Origin: Acidimicrobiaceae bacterium
GTDB taxonomy: Bacteria; Actinomycetota; Acidimicrobiia; Acidimicrobiales; Palsa-688
DNA: 5,323 bases
NCBI GenBank assembly: GCA_003156795.1
Contig: PMHU01000231.1
Coordinates: forward strand, 1-5,323
Reading direction: 5' to 3'
This document shows, one piece after another, positions 1 to 5,323 of the stretch. The stretch's first letter is position 1. Each line of letters starts with the position of its first letter. Under the pieces are notes generated by a model that worked only from the letters and a program-made list of their open reading frames with translations, was not told the origin of the DNA and did no database searches. The position numbers were made by a program, and so were the translations under genes.

Positions 1-9
1 CAAGTAGTT

Positions 10-38
10 TCGGCGAGGGCTCTGAGAGCCCGAGCCGA
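10..38. other. Strong imperfect hairpin upstream of the aminotransferase gene
   Basis: A perfect 7-base inverted repeat, GGGCTCT-G-AGAGCCC (17-31), is extended by an outer five-pair arm (TCGGC at 10-14 with GCCGA at 34-38) across a two-base mismatch. No T-run follows on either strand, so this is not a classic intrinsic terminator. It could be a T-less actinobacterial-type terminator for a gene to the left, or structure in the leader of the aminotransferase mRNA, whose start codon lies 39 bases downstream. The inverted repeat is directly visible; its role is inferred. Confidence 0.45.
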
Positions 39-77
39 GCATCAGAACCGATACCCGACCGGTTCGTTGCCACGGCC

Positions 78-1424
78 GTGACGGTGCGCCAGACTCGGCT
101 CGTGCCCGACGAAAGCACCACCCAAGGACCACACGCCGAGCTGCTGGCCCGCCACCGCCGGGTGATGCCCGACTGGCTGAACCTGTTCTACGACCAGCCC
201 ATCGAGCTCGTGACGGGCGACGGCCGCCGGGTTACAGACAGGGAAGGCCACACCTACCTCGACTTCTTCGGCGGGATCCTTACCACCATGACCGGCCACG
301 CCGTGCCCGAGGTCGTCGACGCCATACGCACCCAGGCTGGCCGCATGCTCCACACCTCCACCCTCTACCTCATCAGGCCGATGGTGGAGCTGGCCGAGCG
401 GATCTCGAATCTCTCGGGCATACCCGACGCCAAGGTGTTCTTCCTCAACTCCGGGAGCGAGGCCAATGACACAGCACTGATGCTCTGCTGTGGTGTCCGG
501 CGCTCTAACCAGATCCTGGCCTTGAGGTACAGCTACCACGGCCGCTCGTTCGCCAGCATGGCCGCCACCGGCCTTCGAATCTGGTCGTCCTCCAGCCTCT
601 CGCCTGTCAACGTCGGATACGTCCACGGCGGGTACCGCTATCGCAGCCCGTTCGGCCACCTTCCTGACGACGAGTTCGTGGCGGCCTGCGTCGCCGACCT
701 TCGCGATGTCATCGCTACATCCACCTCCGGCGACGTGGCCTGCCTGATCGCAGAACCCATCCAAGGCGTGGCGGGATTCGCGATCCCCCCCGATGGCTTC
801 TTCGGAGCCATGAAGGAGGTCTTGGACGAGCAGGGGATCCTGTTCGTTTCCGACGAGGTCCAGACCGGTTGGGGCCGTACCGGCGAACACTTCTGGGGCT
901 ACCAGGCCCACGGGATCACTCCCGACCTCCTGACCTTCGCCAAGGGCATCGGCAACGGACTTGCCCTCGGTGGCGTCGTCGGCCGATCCGGCGTGATCGA
1001 CTCCGTAAACGCCAACTCCATATCGACTTTCGGGGGCAACCCGTTGGCTTCGGCCGGCGCCCTCGCCAACATCGAGTACTTGATGTCTCACGACTTGCAG
1101 TCCAACGCCTTGGCCCGGGGGGAGCAGCTGATGGGACAGCTGGCTCCGCTGGTGGACAAGCTGGCCCAAGTCGGCGAGGTCCGCGGCCGAGGCCTGATGG
1201 TGGCGATCGAGCTCGTCCAGCCCGGCGGCAACCTGCCCGACCCGGCCGCGGCCAGCACCGCCCTCGAAGCGTGCCGCCGGCGGGGGGTCCTCGTCGGTAG
1301 AGGCGGCGTGCACGCCAACGTGCTCCGCATCGCTCCTCCTCTATCGGTCACGGCCGAGGAGGTGGACGAGGCGTGTGCGGCCATCGTCGATGCGCTGGCG
1401 GATGTATCGGCGAGCCGGACCTAG
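78..1424 (+). CDS. Class III PLP-dependent aminotransferase (AGXT2 / GABA-aminotransferase type)
   Basis: This 448-residue cytoplasmic enzyme should move an amino group between an amine or amino acid and a 2-oxo acid using pyridoxal phosphate. Fold type I class III landmarks appear in order: substrate-side DFFGGI (62-67), the cofactor-phosphate loop NSGSEAND (124-131), the ring-stacking YHG (153-155), EPIQG (226-230), DEVQTGWGRTG (259-269, D259 binding the pyridine nitrogen), the Schiff-base lysine K289 in TFAKG, and STFGGNP (316-322). Length and termini fit a complete family member. The closest type I recognise is the alanine-glyoxylate aminotransferase 2-like group; 4-aminobutyrate, beta-alanine or other omega-amino substrates remain possible. 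GTG at 78 is the first start codon in a frame that is open to the window edge. GTG at 84 or 102 would also keep the whole domain, and no clear Shine-Dalgarno sequence marks any of them. It converges on the cytochrome b gene 30 bases downstream and appears monocistronic here. Confidence 0.95.
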   Translation: MTVRQTRLVPDESTTQGPHAELLARHRRVMPDWLNLFYDQPIELVTGDGRRVTDREGHTYLDFFGGILTTMTGHAVPEVVDAIRTQAGRMLHTSTLYLIRPMVELAERISNLSGIPDAKVFFLNSGSEANDTALMLCCGVRRSNQILALRYSYHGRSFASMAATGLRIWSSSSLSPVNVGYVHGGYRYRSPFGHLPDDEFVAACVADLRDVIATSTSGDVACLIAEPIQGVAGFAIPPDGFFGAMKEVLDEQGILFVSDEVQTGWGRTGEHFWGYQAHGITPDLLTFAKGIGNGLALGGVVGRSGVIDSVNANSISTFGGNPLASAGALANIEYLMSHDLQSNALARGEQLMGQLAPLVDKLAQVGEVRGRGLMVAIELVQPGGNLPDPAAASTALEACRRRGVLVGRGGVHANVLRIAPPLSVTAEEVDEACAAIVDALADVSASRT

Positions 1425-1441
1425 CTCACATCCCCACCGAG

Positions 1442-1471
1442 CCGACCGCCGGGATCAGGGCGGAGTGTCGG
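1442..1471. terminator. Possible weak hairpin between convergent genes
   Basis: CCGAC (1442-1446) can pair with GTCGG (1467-1471), and CGCC (1447-1450) with GGCG (1459-1462), leaving an 8-base loop and a 4-base bulge. It lies just after the aminotransferase stop and over the stop codon of the convergent cytochrome b gene, where a shared terminator would be expected. There is no T-run and the sequence is GC-rich, so chance pairing is quite possible. Confidence 0.2.
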
Positions 1472-2159
1472 CGCCTGGGTGGTCGCGGCCGGCCAGCCAA
1501 GCGGGGGCGTGTCGCTTCGCCCACGCCCGGCTGATGGTGCCCACGAACATCGACCGCAGGGCGTCGGGGTCCCTCAGGGCCATGCCGATGTGCCCGATGA
1601 TCACGAATCCGATCGCCAGGGCCAGCCAGTCATGCACGAACGTCGCACCCGTTCTCCACGAGAGCGGCCACGGGTGGTACCAGCGCATGATCGCCCCGGT
1701 CCCGAGCATGACAAGACCGGCTCCGGCTATGAAAGCGGCGTTGAGTTTCTGACCGGCGTTGAACTTTCCCACTTTGAGCGAAGCCATCCGCTTGCGGCGC
1801 ACCGGTCCGCTTTGGAACAGGGCGCGCAGCCACAGGCGGTCCGTCTTTGACCATCTGTTGAATCGGCCCAAGTCCTCCCGCAAGGCCCGCCCCCACGTGC
1901 CCGAAATGGCCAGCAGCAAGGGCACAGGGAGCGCAACCCCGGTGTATACGTGGATGTCTTCGACCAAGGCCCGGCGACCTACCAGGGCGCCGATCGGCGC
2001 CAGGTAGAGGGCCGCTCCGGTCAGGATGAGCGTGCCAAAGAAGACTGCGGTGACCCAGTGCACCACGCGCTCCAACTGATCGAACCTGAGCAGAAACCCG
2101 GCCCCCCCGGAATCGGGGCGGGGGCCGGCCCCGTCAGGTGGCCGGGTCGTTGCGGCCAT
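1455..2159 (-). CDS. Di-heme cytochrome b, formate dehydrogenase gamma (FdnI/FdoI)-like membrane subunit
   Basis: This 234-residue integral membrane protein should pass electrons between the quinone pool and a partner enzyme through two b hemes. Four hydrophobic segments are visible at about 34-57, 70-90, 140-158 and 174-196. The four histidines at positions equivalent to the FdnI heme ligands are all present: H34 (VVHWV), H70 (DIHVYTG), H176 (FVHDW) and H190 (IIGHIG), the last pair 14 residues apart as in FdnI. The family signatures GKFNAGQK (131-138) and the C-terminal SRAWAKRHAPAW (210-221) also match. These point to the Ni/Fe-hydrogenase/formate dehydrogenase cytochrome b superfamily rather than to MsrQ. 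The N-terminal 20 residues are a hydrophilic Pro/Gly-rich tail. ATG at 2159 is chosen because the frame further upstream translates to low-complexity sequence out of phase with the neighbouring molybdoenzyme; the two genes then overlap by 26 bases, suggesting translational coupling. The Shine-Dalgarno is weak (GGGTGGGA upstream). The physiological partner is inferred from position. Confidence 0.88.
   Translation of the reverse strand: MAATTRPPDGAGPRPDSGGAGFLLRFDQLERVVHWVTAVFFGTLILTGAALYLAPIGALVGRRALVEDIHVYTGVALPVPLLLAISGTWGRALREDLGRFNRWSKTDRLWLRALFQSGPVRRKRMASLKVGKFNAGQKLNAAFIAGAGLVMLGTGAIMRWYHPWPLSWRTGATFVHDWLALAIGFVIIGHIGMALRDPDALRSMFVGTISRAWAKRHAPAWLAGRDHPGADTPP
2098..2128 (-). repeat. GC-rich 9-bp inverted repeat early in the cytochrome b gene
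   Basis: CCGGCCCCC (2098-2106) is a perfect inverted repeat of GGGGGCCGG (2120-2128), with a 13-base loop. On the minus-strand transcript the stem begins five bases after the molybdoenzyme stop codon and covers about codons 11-21 of the cytochrome b gene. The stem is entirely G/C and should be very stable in RNA. It may modulate coupling between the two genes, or may simply reflect the Pro/Gly codons of the cytochrome's N-terminal tail. Confidence 0.4.
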
Positions 2160-2874
2160 TGCTTCGTCCCACCCATGCCTCGATCGAATAGTTGCCTTCC
2201 GTCTCCCAGTAGCCGGGCTCGACCCGGTCCACGACCTCGACTCTCGACAGCCACTTGATCGACTTGTACCCGTACATCGGGGCCACGTAGAGCCGGACCG
2301 GACCGCCATGCTCCTGCGATATGGGGCCGCCGAGCATGTTGTAGGCGACGATCACGTCGGGGCGCTGCGCTTCGGCCAGCGTGAGGCTCTCGGTATAGAC
2401 GCCGTCGAAGGACTCGAAATGCAAGGCCTTACCGGCCGGCTGCACGCCGGCTTGGTCAAGCAAGGTCGACAACAGCACCCCTTGCCAGTGGACCGATGGA
2501 ACCCGCCAACCCGTCACGCACTGGAAGTCGTCGACCAACTTCGTCGACGGCAACGCCAGGAGGTCCGAATAAGACAGGGTCATGGGCCGGTCCACCAGCC
2601 CGTCAACCGTAAGCTTGTACTCGCCTTCGCTCTCGTAGGGATACCCATCGGTGACGGTGTAAATGCGGAAGTAGTCGCCGGGCAGGAGATCCGACAACCC
2701 GGTCGGGTCGATCCGCTGGATGGGTGCGAGGACGGCTTCCAGGCCGTTTTGAACATTCTTGCCGGTCACAATTCCAACCGCACCGAGCCCGAGAATGCCC
2801 AGAACCACGCGTCGGCCGATGGGCTTGCCCGGCTGAGTGTCGGGTGGATCACCGGGACGAATGTTGTGAGCCAC
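2134..2874 (-). CDS. Sulfite oxidase/MsrP-family molybdopterin-dependent oxidoreductase
   Basis: A 246-residue protein of the sulfite-oxidase fold that should bind a mono-pterin molybdenum cofactor and catalyse an oxygen-atom-transfer redox reaction; the substrate cannot be read from sequence. The N-terminus has a twin-arginine-like motif, G-R-R-V-V-L-G (R21-R22), followed by an uninterrupted hydrophobic stretch to about residue 38. This fits Tat export, possibly with the segment kept as a membrane anchor, since no clear AxA cleavage site is seen. The catalytic domain spans about 66-220: the Mo-ligand cysteine C119 in DFQCVTGW, then VHWQGV (128-133), HGGPVRL (189-195) with conserved R194, and YGYKSIKW (201-208), the MsrP-like cofactor-binding block. 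There is no dimerisation domain or heme domain as in animal sulfite oxidase, so it resembles MsrP/YedY. GTG at 2874 is the start: an in-frame TAG lies two codons upstream and later starts would lose the twin arginines. It is first in a two-gene unit with the overlapping cytochrome b gene, its likely electron partner. Confidence 0.9.
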   Translation of the reverse strand: MAHNIRPGDPPDTQPGKPIGRRVVLGILGLGAVGIVTGKNVQNGLEAVLAPIQRIDPTGLSDLLPGDYFRIYTVTDGYPYESEGEYKLTVDGLVDRPMTLSYSDLLALPSTKLVDDFQCVTGWRVPSVHWQGVLLSTLLDQAGVQPAGKALHFESFDGVYTESLTLAEAQRPDVIVAYNMLGGPISQEHGGPVRLYVAPMYGYKSIKWLSRVEVVDRVEPGYWETEGNYSIEAWVGRSNGRNDPAT

Positions 2875-2908
2875 TACCTACGTTCTACGTGTTGGCGAGC
2901 CAATTGGG
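2875..2908. promoter_or_regulatory. Short divergent intergenic region with a tandem CTACGT repeat
   Basis: Only 34 bases separate the starts of the minus-strand molybdoenzyme and the plus-strand DUF1275 gene, so any promoters must overlap each other or lie inside the opposite gene. It contains a tandem near-repeat, CTACGTT-CTACGTG (2878-2891). TACGTT (2879-2884) fits the loose actinobacterial -10 pattern TAnnnT for the + strand, about 25 bases before the ATG, but no convincing -35 is seen. GGCGAG (2894-2899) could be a weak ribosome binding site for the 2909 ATG. A regulatory role is inferred from position only. Confidence 0.3.
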
Positions 2909-3739
2909 ATGTCACCCTCTCCCGAAAAGGCGTTCGGTCTGGCGGGAGTAGCCTCCGGGATTCGGATCGACAAGCTCTCGGAGGTCCGTCCGATTCCGCC
3001 ACCCGATCATCCGAACAACCCGAAGCGGGACTCCGTCCTGCTCAGTTCAGATCACGGTCCGCTGCCTGTATTGCTTCTGGCTCTGACCGTGGTGACCGGC
3101 GCGGTCGACGCCGTGAGCATCCTGCGGTTGGGACGGGTCTTCGTCGCCAACATGACCGGCAATGTGGTCTTCGCCGGATTCGCGGTGGTGGGCGCCCCCG
3201 GTTTCGCCCTCGGCGCGTCCCTGGTGGCCCTGGCCGGGTTCATCGTCGGTGCCGCCATCGGAGGATGGCTGGCCGACCGCTTTCACGCCGACCGGGCCCG
3301 GCTCCTTCTATGGGCCTGCGTGGCGGAGGTATCTCTGTCGGGCGCGGCCTTGGTCACCGCCGCCTCGGTCGCCAACCTGGCATCGGACGGAGGGCGCTAC
3401 AGCCTCTCCCTTCTGCTCGCCACGGCCATGGGCATCCAGAACGCCGCCGCGCGCCACCTGGCGGTACCCGATCTCACCACTACCGTCCTCACGATGACGC
3501 TCACGGGCATGGCCGCGGATGCGCGCCACGGGAACTGGCGGAAGCCTCCGCTGCGGCGACGCTTTCTCGCCGTGGCGGCCATGGCCGGAGGTGCAGTGGC
3601 CGGCGCCGAGCTCGTGCTGCGCCGCGGCGCCACCGCCGACCTGGTACTGGTGACCGCAATCCTCGGTGCGGTCACGCTGGGCGCAGCGGCAACCAGCGTT
3701 CGCGACCATGGTGCCTGGCGGCGTCCGCCGAAGGTCTGA
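2909..3739 (+). CDS. DUF1275 (YoaK-type) multi-pass membrane protein
   Basis: A 276-residue membrane protein of the DUF1275/YoaK family. Its biochemical role is not established, and a transport role is only conjecture. Family hallmarks are the first-helix block GAVDAVSILRLGRVF (64-78) running into VANMTGNVVF (79-88), and the later AMGIQNAAARH (173-183) followed by TTTVLTMTLTG (190-200). Hydrophobic segments lie at about 52-70, 77-96, 98-120, 131-154, 165-180, 218-236 and 242-262, giving six or seven helices. The ATG at 2909 is the only usable start: the frame has a stop at 2867-2869 and no other ATG, GTG or TTG before the first helix. This leaves an unusually long polar N-terminal tail of about 50 residues, rich in Pro, Ser and charged residues. 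The gene is divergent from the molybdoenzyme and ends 20 bases from the convergent propeller gene, so it is probably transcribed alone. Confidence 0.9.
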   Translation: MSPSPEKAFGLAGVASGIRIDKLSEVRPIPPPDHPNNPKRDSVLLSSDHGPLPVLLLALTVVTGAVDAVSILRLGRVFVANMTGNVVFAGFAVVGAPGFALGASLVALAGFIVGAAIGGWLADRFHADRARLLLWACVAEVSLSGAALVTAASVANLASDGGRYSLSLLLATAMGIQNAAARHLAVPDLTTTVLTMTLTGMAADARHGNWRKPPLRRRFLAVAAMAGGAVAGAELVLRRGATADLVLVTAILGAVTLGAAATSVRDHGAWRRPPKV

Positions 3740-3759
3740 ATCCTGGTGGACGGGAGGTG

Positions 3760-5025
3760 CTACGACACCGTCCTGAGCAGCCCGTTGAACCTCGTCGTCG
3801 AGAGCTCGGTCAGCGAACCGTACTCGGCGCTGTGGGCTGGATAGTTGTCGCCGGTCCGGCTGGCGACCCACAGGTCGTCGCCGGATACCGCCATCGCCGA
3901 GATGTTGCTGAAGTAGTAGGGCCCATTGGTGTTGCAGACGTAGGACGGCGACGATCCGTTCCAGCCCCCGGCGCCGGTGGCGGCGTTGACCATCGTTACC
4001 ATCGGGCTGGTGCCGTTGGGTGTGGCGATGAAGACGTAACCAGGCCAGGCGAGAGCAACCGAAGGGGTGTTGAAGCCGTAGCTACCATCGTTGACAGTCC
4101 TCATCACCTGGCGGGTCGCGGCGTCGATCTGGGTGGCCGCGTTGGTGGCGCTGTCGCTCACCCACACGTATCCATCCTCGGCCGCGATCCCGTCCGGGGA
4201 GCTGATATGCCCGGGGCTGGTGATGGGCGCCCCGACTTGCACGCCGTTCAATACGTCCACCTCGGTCACGGCATTGCTCGCCTGGTTGGCCACGAAGGCG
4301 TCATCGCCCCAGACGGCCATTGCGACCGGGTCGTCGAAGCCCGGACTGGAAGCCACTCGGATGAGTTTGCCGGTAGCGATGTCGATTTCGGTGACCGACG
4401 GTGGCTGCCCAGCGTTGAGCACGAGGAGCGTGTCGTGCGAGCTTGCGATCGCGACGGGGTCGGCAAAGTGGTAGCCGGCACCGCGAATGGTCCGTACGGC
4501 GGCGCCGTTGGTGGCGTCGAGCTCGGTGACGAAACCCGCCGCGTCGGCGACGAAGAGATCCGACCCGACATCGGTGATCGCCGAGGGGCGGTCGAATCCG
4601 TATCCGGCGCCTCGGTAGGTCGCGACCCAAGCTCCATTCGAAGGATCGACGGCGGCGACGGAGTTGCCGTTGTAGTTGGTGACCCACAAATAACGGCCCC
4701 CGAACGCCAAGCCCGATGGCGCGTCGAACTCCAACCCCTGGGAGGCGACCGCGGGCACCGTTGAGGTGGTCGTGGTCCTCGGCTGCGGCGGCCTGGGCGT
4801 CTCTGTGGTCGTCGTCGTGCCTGCGGCCTTCGGGGCCCGAGCGGCGGTGGTCGGCGTGGCGATGACTGGCCCAGCCGCTTGGGAGGTCGTCGAAGTGGGC
4901 GGCTGCTGCTCGTCCGCGCTCCGAGACGCCGTGCGGCTGGAGCAAGCGGCAGCCATGAGGCAGACCGCCGCCGCCAGCACCGCGGCCCGGCCCGTCCATT
5001 GGTGCTGCCGTATCGACGATCGCAT
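3760..5025 (-). CDS. Secreted beta-propeller lipoprotein with seven NHL/YVTN-like repeats
   Basis: This 421-residue protein is predicted to be anchored on the outer face of the membrane. The N-terminus is a lipoprotein signal: basic residues (R2, R6, R13), a hydrophobic core (about 14-27) and a lipobox-like MAAAC with C28 as the candidate lipidated cysteine. Residues 29-97 form a low-complexity Thr/Pro/Ala/Ser linker including T-runs at 70-74 and 84-87. From about 98 to the end I count seven repeats of 43-53 residues. Typical elements are an F-x-x-P start, an A-I-A core strand, L-F-V-A-D or L-W-V-T-N, then V-T-E-L-D with T-G and a closing R-G-A-G-Y-G. This organisation predicts a seven-bladed propeller like YncE, NHL or Vgb proteins, which bind partners or ligands or, in Vgb, act as a lyase. 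No catalytic residues can be assigned, so the function is unknown. ATG at 5025 begins 8 bases after the mrp stop, suggesting one operon, although the Shine-Dalgarno is poor. It converges on the DUF1275 gene. Confidence 0.85.
   Translation of the reverse strand: MRSSIRQHQWTGRAAVLAAAVCLMAAACSSRTASRSADEQQPPTSTTSQAAGPVIATPTTAARAPKAAGTTTTTETPRPPQPRTTTTSTVPAVASQGLEFDAPSGLAFGGRYLWVTNYNGNSVAAVDPSNGAWVATYRGAGYGFDRPSAITDVGSDLFVADAAGFVTELDATNGAAVRTIRGAGYHFADPVAIASSHDTLLVLNAGQPPSVTEIDIATGKLIRVASSPGFDDPVAMAVWGDDAFVANQASNAVTEVDVLNGVQVGAPITSPGHISSPDGIAAEDGYVWVSDSATNAATQIDAATRQVMRTVNDGSYGFNTPSVALAWPGYVFIATPNGTSPMVTMVNAATGAGGWNGSSPSYVCNTNGPYYFSNISAMAVSGDDLWVASRTGDNYPAHSAEYGSLTELSTTRFNGLLRTVS
3763..4734 (-). 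repeat. Seven tandem protein repeats (propeller blades) within the lipoprotein gene
   Basis: Approximate blade boundaries in residues of the lipoprotein are 98-143, 144-186, 187-229, 230-274, 275-317, 318-370 and 371-421. Blades 1-5 share the pattern F-x-x-P-x-A-I/M-A, a glycine turn, then F/W-V-A/S-N/D, then V-T-E-x-D and a G-x-G-Y/F-G-like end. The sixth and seventh are longer: the sixth carries an N-G-S-S-P-S-Y-V-C insertion containing C363, and the seventh a D-N-Y-P-A-H-S-A-E-Y loop. The repeats are divergent at the DNA level, so this is an old protein-level duplication and not a recent tandem array. Confidence 0.75.
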
Positions 5026-5033
5026 ACTTCGAG

Positions 5034-5323
5034 TCAGCGTACGGTGAGTTCGGGGCGGAACACGCGCGCCCGGCCCCGGGTCACCAGGGCGGCAGCAATA
5101 TCGGAAAACGCTCGGGACGCTTCCGAATCGGGGTGCGTGGCGCTGATGGGCCGTCCTTCGTCACCGCCAACCCGAAGGACCGGGTCGAGCGGAACTTGCC
5201 CGAGCAGGGGCACCCCCAGCTCCTCTGCGAGCTGGGCCCCGCCTCCATCACCGAAGAGATTCTGACGTCCTCCGTCGGGCGTCGTGAGCCAGCTCATATT
5301 CTCGATCACGCCGCGAAGGGGCA
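5034..5323 (-). CDS. mrp: Mrp/NBP35 family ATP-binding (iron-sulfur carrier) protein, C-terminal part
   Basis: The gene enters from the right edge; only the last 95 or so residues are visible and the P-loop ATPase half lies outside the window. The visible part reads L-R-G-V-I-E-N-M-S-W, followed by LFGDGGGAQLAEELGVPLLG, VPLDP, GGDEGRPI and HPDSEASRAF, all recognisable landmarks of the Mrp/ApbC C-terminal half. Family members are cytoplasmic deviant-Walker ATPases that load or carry Fe-S clusters. At the position where many members have CPxCG after ENMS, this one has T-P-D-G-G, so the C-terminal cluster-binding cysteines are missing. I believe this variant occurs in actinobacterial Mrp proteins, from memory and not by search. 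The internal GTG at 5307-5309 encodes the valine of GVIENMS and is not a start. The stop codon lies 8 bases upstream of the propeller lipoprotein's ATG, so the two are probably co-transcribed with mrp first. Confidence 0.88.
   Translation of the reverse strand, partial: PLRGVIENMSWLTTPDGGRQNLFGDGGGAQLAEELGVPLLGQVPLDPVLRVGGDEGRPISATHPDSEASRAFSDIAAALVTRGRARVFRPELTVR

Noticed and set aside
42..1313. A 423-codon open frame on the minus strand, antisense to the aminotransferase
   Set aside because: It reads as Gly/Val/Asp/His-rich sequence with no recognisable domain, lies wholly opposite a well-conserved enzyme gene, and is the stop-poor antisense frame expected in high-GC DNA.
2121..2132. Perfect palindrome GGGGCCGGCCCC as an operator
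   Set aside because: It is within the Pro/Gly/Ala codons of the cytochrome b start and overlaps the larger inverted repeat; low-complexity G/C palindromes are common at this base composition.
2160..2309. A 50-residue N-terminal extension of the cytochrome b frame up to an ATG at 2309
   Set aside because: The extension lies inside the molybdoenzyme coding region out of frame, is Arg/Ser-rich, and is unlike FdnI N-termini. ATG at 2159 gives the expected family length.
3740..3759. Possible terminator between the convergent DUF1275 and propeller genes
   Set aside because: Only 20 bases are available and no stem longer than about four pairs or T-run is visible.
2308..4764. An 818-codon open frame on the plus strand crossing three genes
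   Set aside because: It covers antisense sequence of the molybdoenzyme, an alternative frame of the DUF1275 gene and antisense of the propeller gene. The translation is Arg/Gly/Pro-rich low-complexity sequence with no domain, while all three genes beneath it have clear family motifs.
4740..4900. Low-complexity GTCGTCGT-type stretch as a microsatellite or repeat element
   Set aside because: It is the antisense view of the Thr/Pro-rich linker codons of the lipoprotein; the repetition follows the amino-acid composition.

Overview
The window is a compact, high-GC stretch of bacterial chromosome with six protein-coding genes and almost no free space. The largest gap between genes is 34 bases, apart from a 77-base lead-in at the left edge. 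The strong G/C bias at third codon positions, the GTG starts, and an Mrp protein without the usual CPxC cysteines suggest a high-GC actinobacterium. An Acidimicrobiia-like lineage is possible, but that is inference. I see no phage, transposon, CRISPR, tRNA or rRNA signal.

Layout, left to right. (1) A complete class III (fold type I) PLP aminotransferase of the AGXT2 / 4-aminobutyrate aminotransferase type lies on the + strand (78-1424), preceded by a strong hairpin at 10-38. (2) Converging on it is a two-gene minus-strand unit. A sulfite-oxidase/MsrP-type molybdenum enzyme (2134-2874) is followed, with a 26-base overlap, by a four-helix di-heme cytochrome b of the formate dehydrogenase gamma (FdnI/FdoI) type (1455-2159). 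(3) Divergent from the molybdoenzyme across 34 bases is a DUF1275/YoaK-type membrane protein on the + strand (2909-3739). (4) Converging on that is a second minus-strand unit entering from the right edge: the C-terminal end of an Mrp/NBP35 ATP-binding protein (5034 to beyond 5323), then after only 8 bases a probable lipoprotein carrying a seven-repeat beta-propeller (3760-5025).

How the genes may work together. The clearest functional unit is the molybdoenzyme plus cytochrome b. The first carries the molybdenum-ligand cysteine and a twin-arginine-like N-terminus. The second keeps all four histidines expected to hold two b hemes. Together they look like a membrane redox module that moves electrons between the quinone pool and an extracytoplasmic substrate. 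The pairing mixes families: the cytochrome resembles formate dehydrogenase gamma rather than MsrQ, while its partner is SUOX/MsrP-like. The mrp-propeller pair is probably co-transcribed, but no functional link is obvious. The aminotransferase and DUF1275 gene look like independent neighbours.

The long additional open frames (for example antisense to the aminotransferase, and across 2308-4764) are best explained as GC-driven shadows. No clear candidate for a wholly new system was found. The most worthwhile leads are the hybrid redox pair and the uncharacterised secreted propeller.
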